Assembly (NCBI RefSeq): GCF_007746795.1
Contig: NZ_CP036343.1
Location: 5,431,357 to 5,495,356, forward strand
Length of the DNA stretch: 64,000 nucleotides
Source: Gimesia algae
GTDB taxonomy: Bacteria; Planctomycetota; Planctomycetia; Planctomycetales; Planctomycetaceae
Reading direction: 5' to 3'
Part shown: piece by piece, positions 8,991 to 16,704 of the stretch
Numbering within the stretch: position 1 is the stretch's first letter
Layout of the letters: each line of letters begins with the position of its first letter
Program-made: the position numbers and the translations under genes
Notes under the pieces: generated by a model
What the model was told of the DNA's origin: nothing
Seen by the model: only the letters and a program-made list of their open reading frames with translations
The model's database searches: none

Positions 8991-10694
8991 ATGCTTACGG
9001 TGGACGATTACGGACGTATACGGCGTGCTCATCGCGACGGGATGAGCATCCGGGAAATCGCTCGGACATTTCATCATTCACGGCGAAAGATCCGCGAAGT
9101 ATTACACGGTGCAGGGCAACCGCAACAATATTCGCAGCGCCAGACTCAGGCGGCTCCCCGACTGGGCCCCTTCCATGAGACCATCCGACAGATTCTCGCC
9201 GATGATGAATCGCAACCACCCAAACAGCGGCACACAGCACAACGAATCTTTGAGCGACTGCGGGACGAGCACGGCTATCTCGGCGGTTACGATGCAGTTT
9301 GTCGATTCGTGCGGAAGCACCGAACCAATAAACGTGAAACATTCATCCCGCTTGATCACCAACCGGGCCAACGGCTGGAAGCCGACTTCGGCAAGATTTA
9401 TGTCGATTTTCCCGACGGACGACGACGGGTTTCAGTGTTGATTCTGGTCTGGTCGTATTCCAACGCCCCCTTTGTGATCGCTCTACCGACGGAACGGACC
9501 GAAGCGATTCTGGAAGGCATGGTGCAGGCGTTCGAGTATTTTGATCGCGTTCCCAAAGAAGTCTGGTGGGACAACCCGAAAACGGTAGCCGACGCGGTGC
9601 TCAGCGGGCGGAGTCGCAAAATCAACCAACGTTATGCAGCCCTGGCAAGTCATTATGTCTTTGAACCACTGTTCTGCCTGCCGGCCAGCGGGAACGAAAA
9701 ACCGGTCGTTGAGAATCGCGTGAAGACGTTGCAGCGGAAATGGTCGACTCCGGTTCCCAAGATGGAAGATTTCGAGGAACTCAACAACTATCTTCGGCAA
9801 TGCTGCCTCCAGGAACAGCAGCGTCTCAGTAGTGGTAAGACAGAAACCATCGGCACACGATTGGAACAGGACAAACAAAACGCCGCCGGGTTGCCCAGGC
9901 ACCGCTTTGATCCGTGCATCCGCCGGGAAGTAAAGGTCAACAAGTATCAGTTCGCCCGGTTTGAGAACGTGGATTACAGCGTGCCGCGACAGTGTGCGTT
10001 TCAGACGGTGAGCGTCAAAGGTTACGTTGACCGTGTGGAAATGGTCTTTAAGGGAACTGTGGTGGCAACCCATCAAAGAAGCTATGAGAAAGGGTGTCAG
10101 ATTCTTAACCCGTTGCATTACCTCGCAGCTTTGGGGCGGCGACCGGCTGCGTTAGATCATTCCAACGTCTACCGTCAGTGGAAGCTACCGCCGGTGTTTG
10201 ACGAACTTCGCGAACGGCTGGAAAACCGGCATGGCTTATGTGCGGGAGCAAAACAATATGTACGAGTGCTACAGCTATTGTCCGCACATCCAGTCCAGCG
10301 CGTCCAGAAAACCATCGAACAGTTGCGTGGCCCCGAAGGAGCGGATGCCGACCGGATCATTCGCCGGGTCAAACGCAGTACCGCGCATGCCCGCAATCAG
10401 CCTGATTTCTCTCCGGCAACTCTGAGCAAAGAAGAATTGAGTCGTCCGGAGGTCTTGTCGGTACAGGTTCCCTGTCCGAGCCTGAACCATTTTGATTTGT
10501 TTCTTTCTACGTCAACACAAGGAGATCATCGTGCCCCCACAAACAATACAGAAGAAAAACGATCCGAATCTACTGCTGCAGAGCAATCTCAAGCAGTTAA
10601 GGTTACCGGCCATGAATGCGGAGTTCGAGAAGTTGGCCCACGAAGCGGCCAACTCAAATCAGACGTTCGAGCAATATCTGCTGCAGTTGACTGA
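8991..10694 (+). CDS. istA: IS21-family transposase IstA
   Basis: A DDE-type transposase of 567 residues. The N-terminus has a helix-turn-helix (DGMSIREIARTFHHSRRKIR). The integrase core shows the three acidic residues in LEADFGKIYVDF, EVWWDNPK and NEKPVVENRVKT. It starts at an ATG 84 bases inside the left repeat. The last 55 residues or so, after SLNHFDLFLS, are low-complexity and read across the istB start, giving a 164-base overlap. Most IstA/IstB pairs overlap little, so this tail may be a neutral extension or the result of a small frameshift near 10495. It acts with IstB to cut and join the element's ends. Confidence 0.92.
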   Translation: MLTVDDYGRIRRAHRDGMSIREIARTFHHSRRKIREVLHGAGQPQQYSQRQTQAAPRLGPFHETIRQILADDESQPPKQRHTAQRIFERLRDEHGYLGGYDAVCRFVRKHRTNKRETFIPLDHQPGQRLEADFGKIYVDFPDGRRRVSVLILVWSYSNAPFVIALPTERTEAILEGMVQAFEYFDRVPKEVWWDNPKTVADAVLSGRSRKINQRYAALASHYVFEPLFCLPASGNEKPVVENRVKTLQRKWSTPVPKMEDFEELNNYLRQCCLQEQQRLSSGKTETIGTRLEQDKQNAAGLPRHRFDPCIRREVKVNKYQFARFENVDYSVPRQCAFQTVSVKGYVDRVEMVFKGTVVATHQRSYEKGCQILNPLHYLAALGRRPAALDHSNVYRQWKLPPVFDELRERLENRHGLCAGAKQYVRVLQLLSAHPVQRVQKTIEQLRGPEGADADRIIRRVKRSTAHARNQPDFSPATLSKEELSRPEVLSVQVPCPSLNHFDLFLSTSTQGDHRAPTNNTEEKRSESTAAEQSQAVKVTGHECGVREVGPRSGQLKSDVRAISAAVD

Positions 10695-11322
10695 ACTGGA
10701 AGTGGCGGCACGGTCCACGAATGCGCTGACCAGCCGGATCAAACAGGCTCAGTTCCCAGTGGAAAAAGGGCTGGAAGATTACGACTTCGCGGCCATGAAA
10801 TCAGTCAACAAACAGAAGGTGTTGGAGCTGGCCCGTGGTGAATGGGTCCGGCAACATACCAATCTCTGTCTGCTTGGTCAGCCGGGAACGGGCAAAACCC
10901 ATCTGGCGATTGCACTGGGCCTGGCCGCCTGTCGTGAAGGAATCCGAACGAAATTCTTCACCGCTGCGGCACTCGTCAATCAACTGGAAACCGCGCAACA
11001 GCAATACAGTCTGGAGCGTCTCCTGAACAGGCTCGACAAGCTCGATCTGCTGATTGTCGACGAGCTGGGTTATCTGTCTTTCAGCCGTGCTGGTGCGGAA
11101 CTACTGTTCCAGGTGTTTGCTGATCGTTATGAAAGACGAAGTCTGCTGATCACCAGCAACCTCGCCTTCAGCGACTGGGGCCAGATCTTTCAGGGCGAAC
11201 GGATGACGGCAGCACTTTTGGATCGATTAACGCACCATTGTGAAATATTTGAGATGAATGGTGAAAGCTATCGGTTCAAAGAGTCGATGAAACAAAAGAA
11301 GCCACCTCGCAAAAAAGCCTGA
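10531..11322 (+). CDS. istB: IS21-family helper ATPase IstB
   Basis: A 263-residue AAA+ ATPase with Walker A GQPGTGKTHLAIALG, Walker B LLIVDELGYLS and a sensor region TSNLAFSDWGQIF. I chose GTG 10531 because AAGGAG lies 7-10 bases upstream; the open frame reaches back to 10492 without a better start. It selects target DNA and activates the IstA transposase (family knowledge). The stop at 11322 is about 80 bases before the right terminal repeat. Confidence 0.92.
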   Translation: MPPQTIQKKNDPNLLLQSNLKQLRLPAMNAEFEKLAHEAANSNQTFEQYLLQLTELEVAARSTNALTSRIKQAQFPVEKGLEDYDFAAMKSVNKQKVLELARGEWVRQHTNLCLLGQPGTGKTHLAIALGLAACREGIRTKFFTAAALVNQLETAQQQYSLERLLNRLDKLDLLIVDELGYLSFSRAGAELLFQVFADRYERRSLLITSNLAFSDWGQIFQGERMTAALLDRLTHHCEIFEMNGESYRFKESMKQKKPPRKKA

Positions 11323-11435
11323 GTCGCTTCCACACTTTGGCATACTGACCACCACGTTACCCCACGTGGTTAACCCAACCCCAGGTGGGTCCCATTTCCG
11401 CGCCAAAGTGGGTCCGCTTTACACGCCAATCTCCA

Positions 11436-11441
11436 TAGGAT
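11436..11441. repeat. Target-site duplication, right copy (TAGGAT)
   Basis: TAGGAT directly after the right inverted repeat (ends CCA at 11435), identical to 8869-8874. It lies in the recombinase reading frame at the SEAIL codons. Confidence 0.9.
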
Positions 11442-12830
11442 CGCCTCTGAGATACTAACTCCGATCTGACGATATGAGAAATCACGTAGAGCTGTCGCTC
11501 TGTTCCAACATCCAGCACGCCGGGAAGCACTACATCTGAAGCCACCTTCGTTGCGTCCTTCCATATACATTTTGCTGCCACAGATCCCACATACAAAGAC
11601 GTTCGACAGAGGGCTGCGCGAGTCCCTGGGAACCCGATACAACGGATGATCGATACCGAAAACGGGGGCCTTATTGGTCGATCTCTCATCAATAGCTCGA
11701 TTTGCCTGATGCCAGACCCAGTCCTCAACAATACGCAAATGCGGCATGGATCGCGTTAGAATTTTCTTAGGGTCCGGGTTTCTGATCAGTTCTGATCTGC
11801 CCGTCGTATGCCTTTTGCGCGATATTCTTACGCGGTATTTTTCCTCCCCCCCGATAAATGGGGCATCGAATCATGGTAAGAACATTTCTGTCAGACCACT
11901 CTTCAATCTCGGCATTAGAATTTTTAGGAAGGGCCTGTTCTGTCAAATACCGGGCCACAGCATCCAACGAAAGACCAGCAGCAATTTTCATAAATACGGT
12001 GCGAATTGTTTCAACCCATTTTTGATCAATCCGATCATACTTGGGATCTTTATGATCTACCGGGTTACTCAGATACCGCTCGTATCCCGGGCGAAGCGGC
12101 CCCATCGCTGCCCCCATCGCCCATCGACCATCCTGAGTCCGCTTAATGCGATAGCGGGTATAATAATTATCCTGTCCATGGTGTTTCTGTGCATCTTCCA
12201 GACGCTGTGGCCAATCATCATTGGCGGTATCGACTCCGTCATTAATGCAGATGATACGAATGCCATTGTCGACGGCGGGGCTGAACAAATTCATGCAGGG
12301 AGCGATTCCTCGATAGAGGCGACTGGAATCTTCACAAATAATCAAGTCCCATTTACGTTTCGCGATTCCGTGTAGAACCTGATCGATACCAGGGCGACTG
12401 TAATGCTCACCGGATGTTCCTCGATCTGAAAGCTCATCGATCGATGAGACGTCCACATCCATCTCTGTGAGAAATTCCTTACAGTAGAGCAGTTGATCTT
12501 CGATACTGAATTTCCTCTGTTCATCTTTCGAATACCTCCCGTAGAACAGTATGCGAAGATGCTTCTGGATAGGCACGCACACAAAGTAAAAACCGAAGGC
12601 TGCCAGATACTTAATCGGTGTCACACAGCGCTCTTCACGCACGGCATCCAAGCCGGCGGATTGTGATAATTTTGTGTTAGATTGATTCCCCAACAACCGG
12701 TGATAACCATTGCCAACCGTGAACAACACACCGATCGCAAGTGTAGATACAGAAAGCACTAACAACAGAAACACAGACCGAGCAATAACTTGCGGAAACC
12801 GAGAGGTGAGTTTCCCCCCTGTCTCCGCAT

Positions 12831-13025
12831 TCAGAGAGCGATGGCTCGTAACCTCTTGTAAATAAGTGGTTTGCGAGCCATTGTTTTTTTGTGCCCCCCA
12901 CTTGTCCCGTTTTTGGCCCTGTGCAGAAACTCCTGATTTGTGGCCCCATGCAGCGATATTGCCAGTAACAACATTGCTACTGAAAAGCCTGCCAAGAATT
13001 TTGAAATGAATTTCAAACAACACAT
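12831..13025 (-). CDS. Possible small secreted or membrane protein
   Basis: A 64-residue frame whose ATG (13025) has AGGAGA nine bases upstream. The first 28 residues look like a signal peptide (MCCLKFISKF then a run of Val, Ala, Met, Leu, Ile). The tail KKTMARKPLIYKRLRAIAL is basic and is encoded across a hairpin (12841-12881). It overlaps the upstream extension of the recombinase frame in another frame. No family recognised; it could be part of the decayed recombinase cassette or not a gene. Confidence 0.3.
   Translation of the reverse strand: MCCLKFISKFLAGFSVAMLLLAISLHGATNQEFLHRAKNGTSGGHKKTMARKPLIYKRLRAIAL
12841..12890 (+). terminator. Hairpin with T-run, plus direction
   Basis: ATGGCTCG (12841-12848) pairs perfectly with CGAGCCAT (12874-12881), with AACC/GGTT adding four pairs after a small internal loop. 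TGTTTTTTT follows. No plus-strand gene clearly ends here, so it could be an orphan terminator or a recombination-site-like inverted repeat. Confidence 0.4.
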
Positions 13026-13074
13026 AGTCAAGTTCTCCTCTTTGTCTTAAGAACTAAAACAGACGGGGAATTCG

Positions 13075-13266
13075 TCACAGAACACCTGCCCCGATTCCCT
13101 GCCCTGAAAAAGGATTCCGCCTCGAATCAATTATTTGATTCGGTTGCCGGTCTGCATATTCCGTTGCCAGCCGCGTCAGACGCTGGTCTTCACTTTCACA
13201 CGCTGTCCCGACCATGGTCTGCATCAGCAGGATAACCAGAGTTAGTATTTTTCTTTCCCGGCTCAT
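13075..13266 (-). CDS. Truncated small lipoprotein of the recombinase cassette
   Basis: A 63-residue frame with a signal-like N-terminus (MSRERKILTLVILLMQTMVG) and a cysteine in GTACES that could be a lipid-attachment site, though the residue three before it is Gly, which weakens the lipobox. It then reads EDQRLTRLATEYADRQPNQ. From memory, relatives next to planctomycete recombinases continue as long coiled-coils after such a stretch. Here the frame changes to IIDSRRNPFSGQG and stops, suggesting truncation or frameshift. It overlaps the preceding small membrane gene by 71 bases in another frame, a layout also seen in phage spanin pairs. Confidence 0.45.
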   Translation of the reverse strand: MSRERKILTLVILLMQTMVGTACESEDQRLTRLATEYADRQPNQIIDSRRNPFSGQGIGAGVL

Positions 13267-13396
13267 GGGGCCTCCAGTGCTTGAGGATGTGTTTCAGAAC
13301 CTGTTGTAGAGCCATGCGCAACCGACGTTCACGCAGGATCACCATGCAGGCCAGTTGTAATGTCAGTGTCATAAGTATGGTTAGTATCCAGTTCAA
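13196..13396 (-). CDS. Small single-pass membrane protein of the recombinase cassette
   Basis: A 66-residue frame starting at TTG 13396 after GAAAGG. One N-terminal hydrophobic segment (ILTILMTLTLQLACMVIL) is followed by a basic stretch (RERRLRMALQQVLKHILKHW) and a polar tail. It follows the broken plasmid-related gene by 40 bases and overlaps the lipoprotein gene by 71 bases, so the three look like one minus-strand transcription unit ahead of the recombinase. The function is unknown. Confidence 0.45.
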   Translation of the reverse strand: MNWILTILMTLTLQLACMVILRERRLRMALQQVLKHILKHWRPHEPGKKNTNSGYPADADHGRDSV

Positions 13397-13436
13397 CTCA
13401 GTTTTCCTTTCGCTGGGAATTTAAGGGCAACCCTGG

Positions 13437-13717
13437 TCAATAATCTTCTGGTAACAAGAGCGTCGTAGCCGATCGGTCTGCTTCCGTAATAATCCAGAAT
13501 TTAGTCCCCTCGTTGGTGTGGTAGACAGAAAAGAGACGATTTCCGTTCTGTAATACCCGTTCACTCTCTACCGCGTCTGCCGGATCACAGTCCCCCATTC
13601 ACCCTGCAGATGACGAGAAGGGACCTGGAGGACTTCTTCTGCCGGAAGAACCCCTTGAGCATTGGTGGTACTCACAGCCTGCCCGACTTATTATTTCTGT
13701 GTTGTAGGTTGATGCAT
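13437..13717 (-). pseudogene. Frameshifted plasmid-related small protein
   Basis: Two frames together encode a small protein. The 5' frame reads STTNAQGVLPAEEVLQVPSR then HLQGEWG; the 3' frame reads ESERVLQNGNRLFSVYHTN then WIITEADRSATTLLLPEDY and stops at 13439-13437. The C-terminal signature (WIITEADRS, LLLPEDY) matches small proteins often found on plasmids and integrative elements (from memory). One missing base in the GGGGG run near 13605 would rejoin the frames. A possible original start, ATG 13717 with AAGGA upstream, is followed by two in-frame stops after eight codons; GTG 13675 is an alternative. This supports a decayed integrative element. Confidence 0.6.
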
Positions 13718-13731
13718 ATTTCATCCTTCTT

Positions 13732-13768
13732 AAAAAAGAAAAAAGCGAATCTCATCTCTTAGATCCGC
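13732..13768 (-). terminator. Second of two tandem terminators
   Basis: On the minus strand GCGGATCT pairs with AGATTCGC (one G-T pair, 8-base loop), followed by TTTTTTCTTTTTT. It lies directly after another terminator-like hairpin at 13773-13812 in the same direction, and just upstream of the plasmid-related pseudogene. Confidence 0.6.
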
Positions 13769-13772
13769 GCAT

Positions 13773-13812
13773 AAAAAAAGCCCCAACCAGTGAGTGTTTC
13801 ACCGATCGGGAC
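13773..13812 (-). terminator. First of two tandem terminators
   Basis: On the minus strand GTCCCGATCGGTGA pairs over 14 positions (several G-T pairs) with TCACTGGTTGGGGC around a 5-base loop, followed by seven T. No minus-strand gene ends just upstream, so it may terminate a short RNA from 13820-14000, insulate the recombinase cassette, or act as an attenuator for it. Confidence 0.6.
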
Positions 13813-14233
13813 AACCATTGAGTTAATATTTAAAATTAAGAATCTGACTCTGAGTCACCAGTGGTCTGATGCCGCCGTGATCTCAAATCCAGCATGGGCA
13901 TTTCACTGTATATTAGACGCAGACTCCTGTGATCAAGATAACGTGTCAGCTAAATAGGTGGTTTTAAGTCGTGTCCGCGATTTGATGAGTTTCGCGATCG
14001 ATTTAAGCACTTACCTCTGTCTTAATCGTTGTTTCGCTCCATACCCAAAACGAGTTCAATCAACAGAGTGAGTATGGATAGAGCATCGGCCTACGGAACC
14101 ACAGGGGAAGAGCCGTTTTTCTCTTCAAATGGCGATTCCTTTAACATTTGGTCTACAAAACCGAAACTTGAAAACGGAAATTGCTCGTCTTTTGATGTAA
14201 CACTTTGGCGACTCGCGCATTTATATTTACAGA
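13813..14233. other. Intergenic region upstream of the ECF sigma gene
   Basis: About 420 bases without a gene I can support. The short plus-strand frame at 14029-14265 has no family features and overlaps the sigma start. The minus-strand transcription stopped at 13773-13812 would have to begin in here. A TGTAACA element (14196-14202) and CGCGCAT (14214-14220), both close to the sigma gene start, could be a promoter; this is weak. Confidence 0.4.
14196..14220 (+). promoter_or_regulatory. Possible ECF-type promoter
   Basis: TGTAACA and CGCGCAT are separated by 11 bases, 14 bases before the sigma factor start codon. ECF sigma genes are often self-regulated, which makes such a site plausible. 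The assignment rests on position only. Confidence 0.22.
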
Positions 14234-14806
14234 ATGACCGATTGCCAAATATCAACCCGGAGTGAGCCGGTGGATGAAGTGGTAAAAGCCGCCCGTACAA
14301 GTCGAGAAGCGTTTGGACAGCTCTTTATTTACTTCTATCCGCCGATTTTCGCGTATTGCTCGCGACGGCTGTTGGTGCGCGCCTTGGCCGAAGATATCAC
14401 TTCTGAAGTCTTCCTCAAGGCCGCTGTTGGTATTACTGAATTTTCTGGATCGTGCGCCGAGGACTTTCGCCGATGGCTGTTTTGCATCGCTACAAACGAG
14501 ATCAACGCCCATCTGCGGCAGTCGATTCGTCGTCGCGAATTACTCGAAGCAGCCGTCCAGATGGGAACGGTCGAAGCGGCCGTAAGCACTTCCTTGCTCT
14601 CCAACGAAACTCCACTCACATGGGAAGAGGTTTACCAAGCGTTGTGCGAGTTGCCCGATCGCGAACAATCCATTATTTCGTTACGATTTTTTGCTGGATT
14701 CAAACACGAACAAATAGCCGCTGTGCTCGAAATCAAGACCGGAACCGTCCGCGTCGCATTAAACCGCGCACTCAACAAACTGCGCGACCACCTCCGCACA
14801 CCTTAA
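14234..14806 (+). CDS. ECF-type RNA polymerase sigma factor
   Basis: A 190-residue protein with the sigma-70 region 2 and region 4 pair of ECF factors. Region 2 (about residues 25-95): AFGQLFIYFYPPIFAYCSRR and LAEDITSEVFLKAA. Region 4 (about 130-185): EVYQALCELPDREQSIISLR, then the helix-turn-helix GFKHEQIAAVLEIKTGTVRV. It directs RNA polymerase to a stress regulon. The next gene, 37 bases on, encodes a membrane protein that is probably its partner. The start at ATG 14234 has no clear Shine-Dalgarno; an upstream in-frame start was not evident. Confidence 0.88.
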   Translation: MTDCQISTRSEPVDEVVKAARTSREAFGQLFIYFYPPIFAYCSRRLLVRALAEDITSEVFLKAAVGITEFSGSCAEDFRRWLFCIATNEINAHLRQSIRRRELLEAAVQMGTVEAAVSTSLLSNETPLTWEEVYQALCELPDREQSIISLRFFAGFKHEQIAAVLEIKTGTVRVALNRALNKLRDHLRTP

Positions 14807-14843
14807 CTTCGCGTCACACAAAGACAACTCATGGACATTACTA

Positions 14844-15836
14844 ATGAATGACCGCCTGAACGACGACTGGGAAAATTTGTTTGAGCACTTGCCGCTCGAC
14901 ACTTCCGCGCGTGAGGAACATTGCGAAGATCTCATGTTGGAGGTCTTCGCCGTTTATGAAAGCGATCCCACGCCACAACCCCAGCGTACCAGGCTCATAG
15001 ACATAGGAAGATTTCTCATGAAATACAAAGCTCCCCATTGGACCAGCGCAGCCATCATCATTGCCTGTGCTATTTGGTTTGTTCGTTATGAAAGCCCGTC
15101 GGCCTTTGCCATCGAAGAAATAGTCGACAACGTCATGAAAGCGCGATCGGCCCGTTTTGATATGCAGGTCAGCATCAACGGCGGATCAACACTAAAAACG
15201 AAGGGTTTGTTCTTGGCTCCCAACCATTATCGCCAAGAACTCGATAATGGTGATGTCATCATTTATGACTCGCAGTTATTCAAGATCGTCAGCCTTCATC
15301 CCAAGACGAAGCAGGCCGAGGTGTTCAACCTGCTCAATATTACCGAGGAAGCAAAACATAGCATGCAATCGAACCAGTTCGACATGGTTCGCGAATCGCT
15401 TAGTAAGGCGATCAGCGATCCAGATTCAAACATCGAATCGCTTGGCAAAAAGGAACTTGATGGCCGCACGGTCGTTGGTTTTCGATTAAAAACCGAGCTA
15501 CAGCCGATGACGGTCTGGGCAGATCCTCGGACCAAGTATCCAGTTCGCATTGAAGCGACTATGCCCGGTCCGACTCAGACCAAGGTCGTGATGACAAACT
15601 ATGAATTCAACGTCAAGCTCGACAAGTCGCTGTTTAGTCTTGTAATCCCGCAAGGCTATCATGTCACGAAAACGGATATCGACCTCTCTACGGGCAAAGT
15701 CGACCTCTCTCCGGCCCACGAACTGAAAAAGCGTCCTGCTGTAGTGAAAAAGGTTCCTGAAGTGAAAACGGTTCGTGGCGCGACAAAGGTTCCTGGCGTG
15801 AAGAAAACTCCTGACGCAAAGAAGATCACTCCCTAA
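14844..15836 (+). CDS. Membrane-anchored LolA-like protein, probable ECF partner/anti-sigma
   Basis: A 330-residue protein. The cytoplasmic N-terminus (about 1-62) contains LFEHLPLDTSAREEHCEDLM, resembling the short domain at the start of planctomycete ECF-linked membrane proteins. One transmembrane helix follows (about 66-82, SAAIIIACAIWFV). The external part (about 90-275) looks like a LolA/LppX-type half-barrel (VDNVMKARSARFDMQV, then YRQEL, WADPRTKYPVRIE). The last 45 residues are low-complexity repeats (KKVPEVK, TKVPGVK, KKTPDAK). It follows the sigma gene directly, so an anti-sigma or signal-input role is inferred. Confidence 0.65.
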   Translation: MNDRLNDDWENLFEHLPLDTSAREEHCEDLMLEVFAVYESDPTPQPQRTRLIDIGRFLMKYKAPHWTSAAIIIACAIWFVRYESPSAFAIEEIVDNVMKARSARFDMQVSINGGSTLKTKGLFLAPNHYRQELDNGDVIIYDSQLFKIVSLHPKTKQAEVFNLLNITEEAKHSMQSNQFDMVRESLSKAISDPDSNIESLGKKELDGRTVVGFRLKTELQPMTVWADPRTKYPVRIEATMPGPTQTKVVMTNYEFNVKLDKSLFSLVIPQGYHVTKTDIDLSTGKVDLSPAHELKKRPAVVKKVPEVKTVRGATKVPGVKKTPDAKKITP

Positions 15837-15924
15837 GAACGTGTCCTCAAATTGCGTGAATTGATGAAAATCGCTACGACTCCGCGTCTTTGGTTCTCAG
15901 GTCAAGGACGACGGAGACGCAGCC

Positions 15925-15975
15925 ATGAAGCGGCAGTATCCCAGCGATGTGACGGGCATGTTTAACGTATATTGA
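15925..15975 (+). pseudogene. N-terminal fragment of an IS5-type transposase
   Basis: Seventeen codons starting MKRQYPSDVT, which matches the beginning of many IS5-family transposases, then leaving the family sequence (GMFNVY) and stopping. A relic of an insertion sequence in a degraded stretch between the LolA-like gene and an antiporter fragment. The stretch 15837-16149 holds nothing else I can identify. Confidence 0.45.
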
Positions 15976-16149
15976 TTCTCGGCAATATACGGTAAAACTG
16001 AACGATTTATGGTTCCTGACAACTTTTTTCTATTCAGGTTGAGCATTTGGTTAGACGTGGTTTAGCCTTGCATTCGTTTAAGTGCCGCCCACAGTTCTGA
16101 GGAGTTAAAACGCTCCGAACAGTTTGAACAGGCCACTTAACCTCAACAC

Positions 16150-16602
16150 CGTGCCCACTATTTCTGGGAAAGTCCAATATCTGCTCAAACGGAAAAGTAT
16201 GTCGATCATTTCTGGGAAATGGTCGACATGGTCATTAACGCGATCCTGTTCGTCCTGATAGGTCTTGAGATACTGATTCTGCATGTCAAGACGGACTATA
16301 TTTATGCATCGTTCATCGCAATTTTGCTGGTCCTTGCAGCGAGGTACCTGTCGCTACTGGTTCCAATCAGGCTTTTAGCCAAACGTCTCAATTCTGTGCC
16401 GCACACTTTAACGATCATGACGTGGGGAGGACTTCGTGGCGGGATCTCGATCGCATTGGCATTGCAGATGACTCCGAGCATGAACCGTAAACTGTTCCTT
16501 ACTGTGACCTATGGTGTCGTAATCTTCTCAATCATCGTTCAAGGCCTGTCTATCGGTCCGCTGGCCCGTCGCCTGGTTACCGATCAGATCGCGACGGAAT
16601 GA
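16150..16602 (+). pseudogene. 3' fragment of an NhaP-type Na+/H+ antiporter
   Basis: The frame reads QTEKYVDHFWEMVDMVINA, then LFVLIGLE, TWGGLRGGISIALALQM and VVIFSIIVQGLSIGPLARRL. These are the last four or so membrane segments of a CPA1 antiporter. A full protein has about twelve segments and 400 residues or more, but only about 150 codons are here, and bases before about 16150 do not continue the homology. The apparent start at 16219 is internal to the family. It is probably a non-functional remnant left by mobile-element activity. Confidence 0.75.
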
Positions 16603-16704
16603 TATCATCTCCGGAAACAGCCGACAATAAACGCATGCCGCAAGAATGCAATCACAAATACTTTCCATTTCCTGACGGATCGAAGACGGCGGGGTCGATT
16701 GCAC

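Larger units (their letters stand above)
8875..11435 (+). mobile_element. Complete IS21-family insertion sequence
   Basis: The element is 2561 bp, begins TG and ends CA, and carries istA and istB in the plus orientation. The terminal inverted repeats are 33 bp (8875-8907 and 11403-11435) and differ at one position (GGCGTGCAAAG versus GGCGTGTAAAG). A second, diverged copy of the GGACCCA core lies inside each end (about 8923-8937 and 11382-11397), which matches the multiple transposase-binding repeats typical of IS21 ends. It is flanked by 6-bp direct repeats and sits inside a serine recombinase gene. The ends look intact and both genes are open, so it may still be mobile. Confidence 0.93.
8083..12576 (-). 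pseudogene. Large serine recombinase, broken by an IS21 insertion and a frameshift
   Basis: This was a site-specific recombinase of the large serine family. N-terminal part (12576-11767): resolvase core with catalytic-serine motif YGRYSKDEQ, then EDSSRLYRG and a recombinase domain ending in a stop at 11769-11767. Middle part (11768-11436): continues one frame away with KILTRSMPHLRIVED and a zinc ribbon (CGICGSKM, then two more Cys). C-terminal part (8868-8083): a coiled-coil (TPENIEQLRIQLNRRRTELK) and an unusual tail. Removing the IS and one target copy joins SISEAIL directly in frame to RSSESIL. Removing one base near 11769 restores GPKKILTRS. From GTG 12576 the repaired gene has 1926 bases, exactly 641 codons plus stop. 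The open frame runs on upstream to 13023, but those residues do not look like recombinase. The C-terminal open frame appears to begin at 8937 only because it borrows IS sequence. Confidence 0.85.

Noticed and set aside
9483-10118. Minus-strand frame of 211 codons within istA
   Set aside because: Antisense of the DDE core; no family features and no ribosome-binding site.
11746-12375. Plus-strand frame of 209 codons opposite the recombinase N-terminus
   Set aside because: It is the antisense of the resolvase core, which has clear catalytic motifs on the minus strand.
12577-13023. Treating the whole 418-codon frame as the recombinase N-terminus
   Set aside because: The first 150 residues include a hydrophobic stretch and no recombinase features; serine recombinases start close to the YGRYS motif, so the extension is probably chance read-through.
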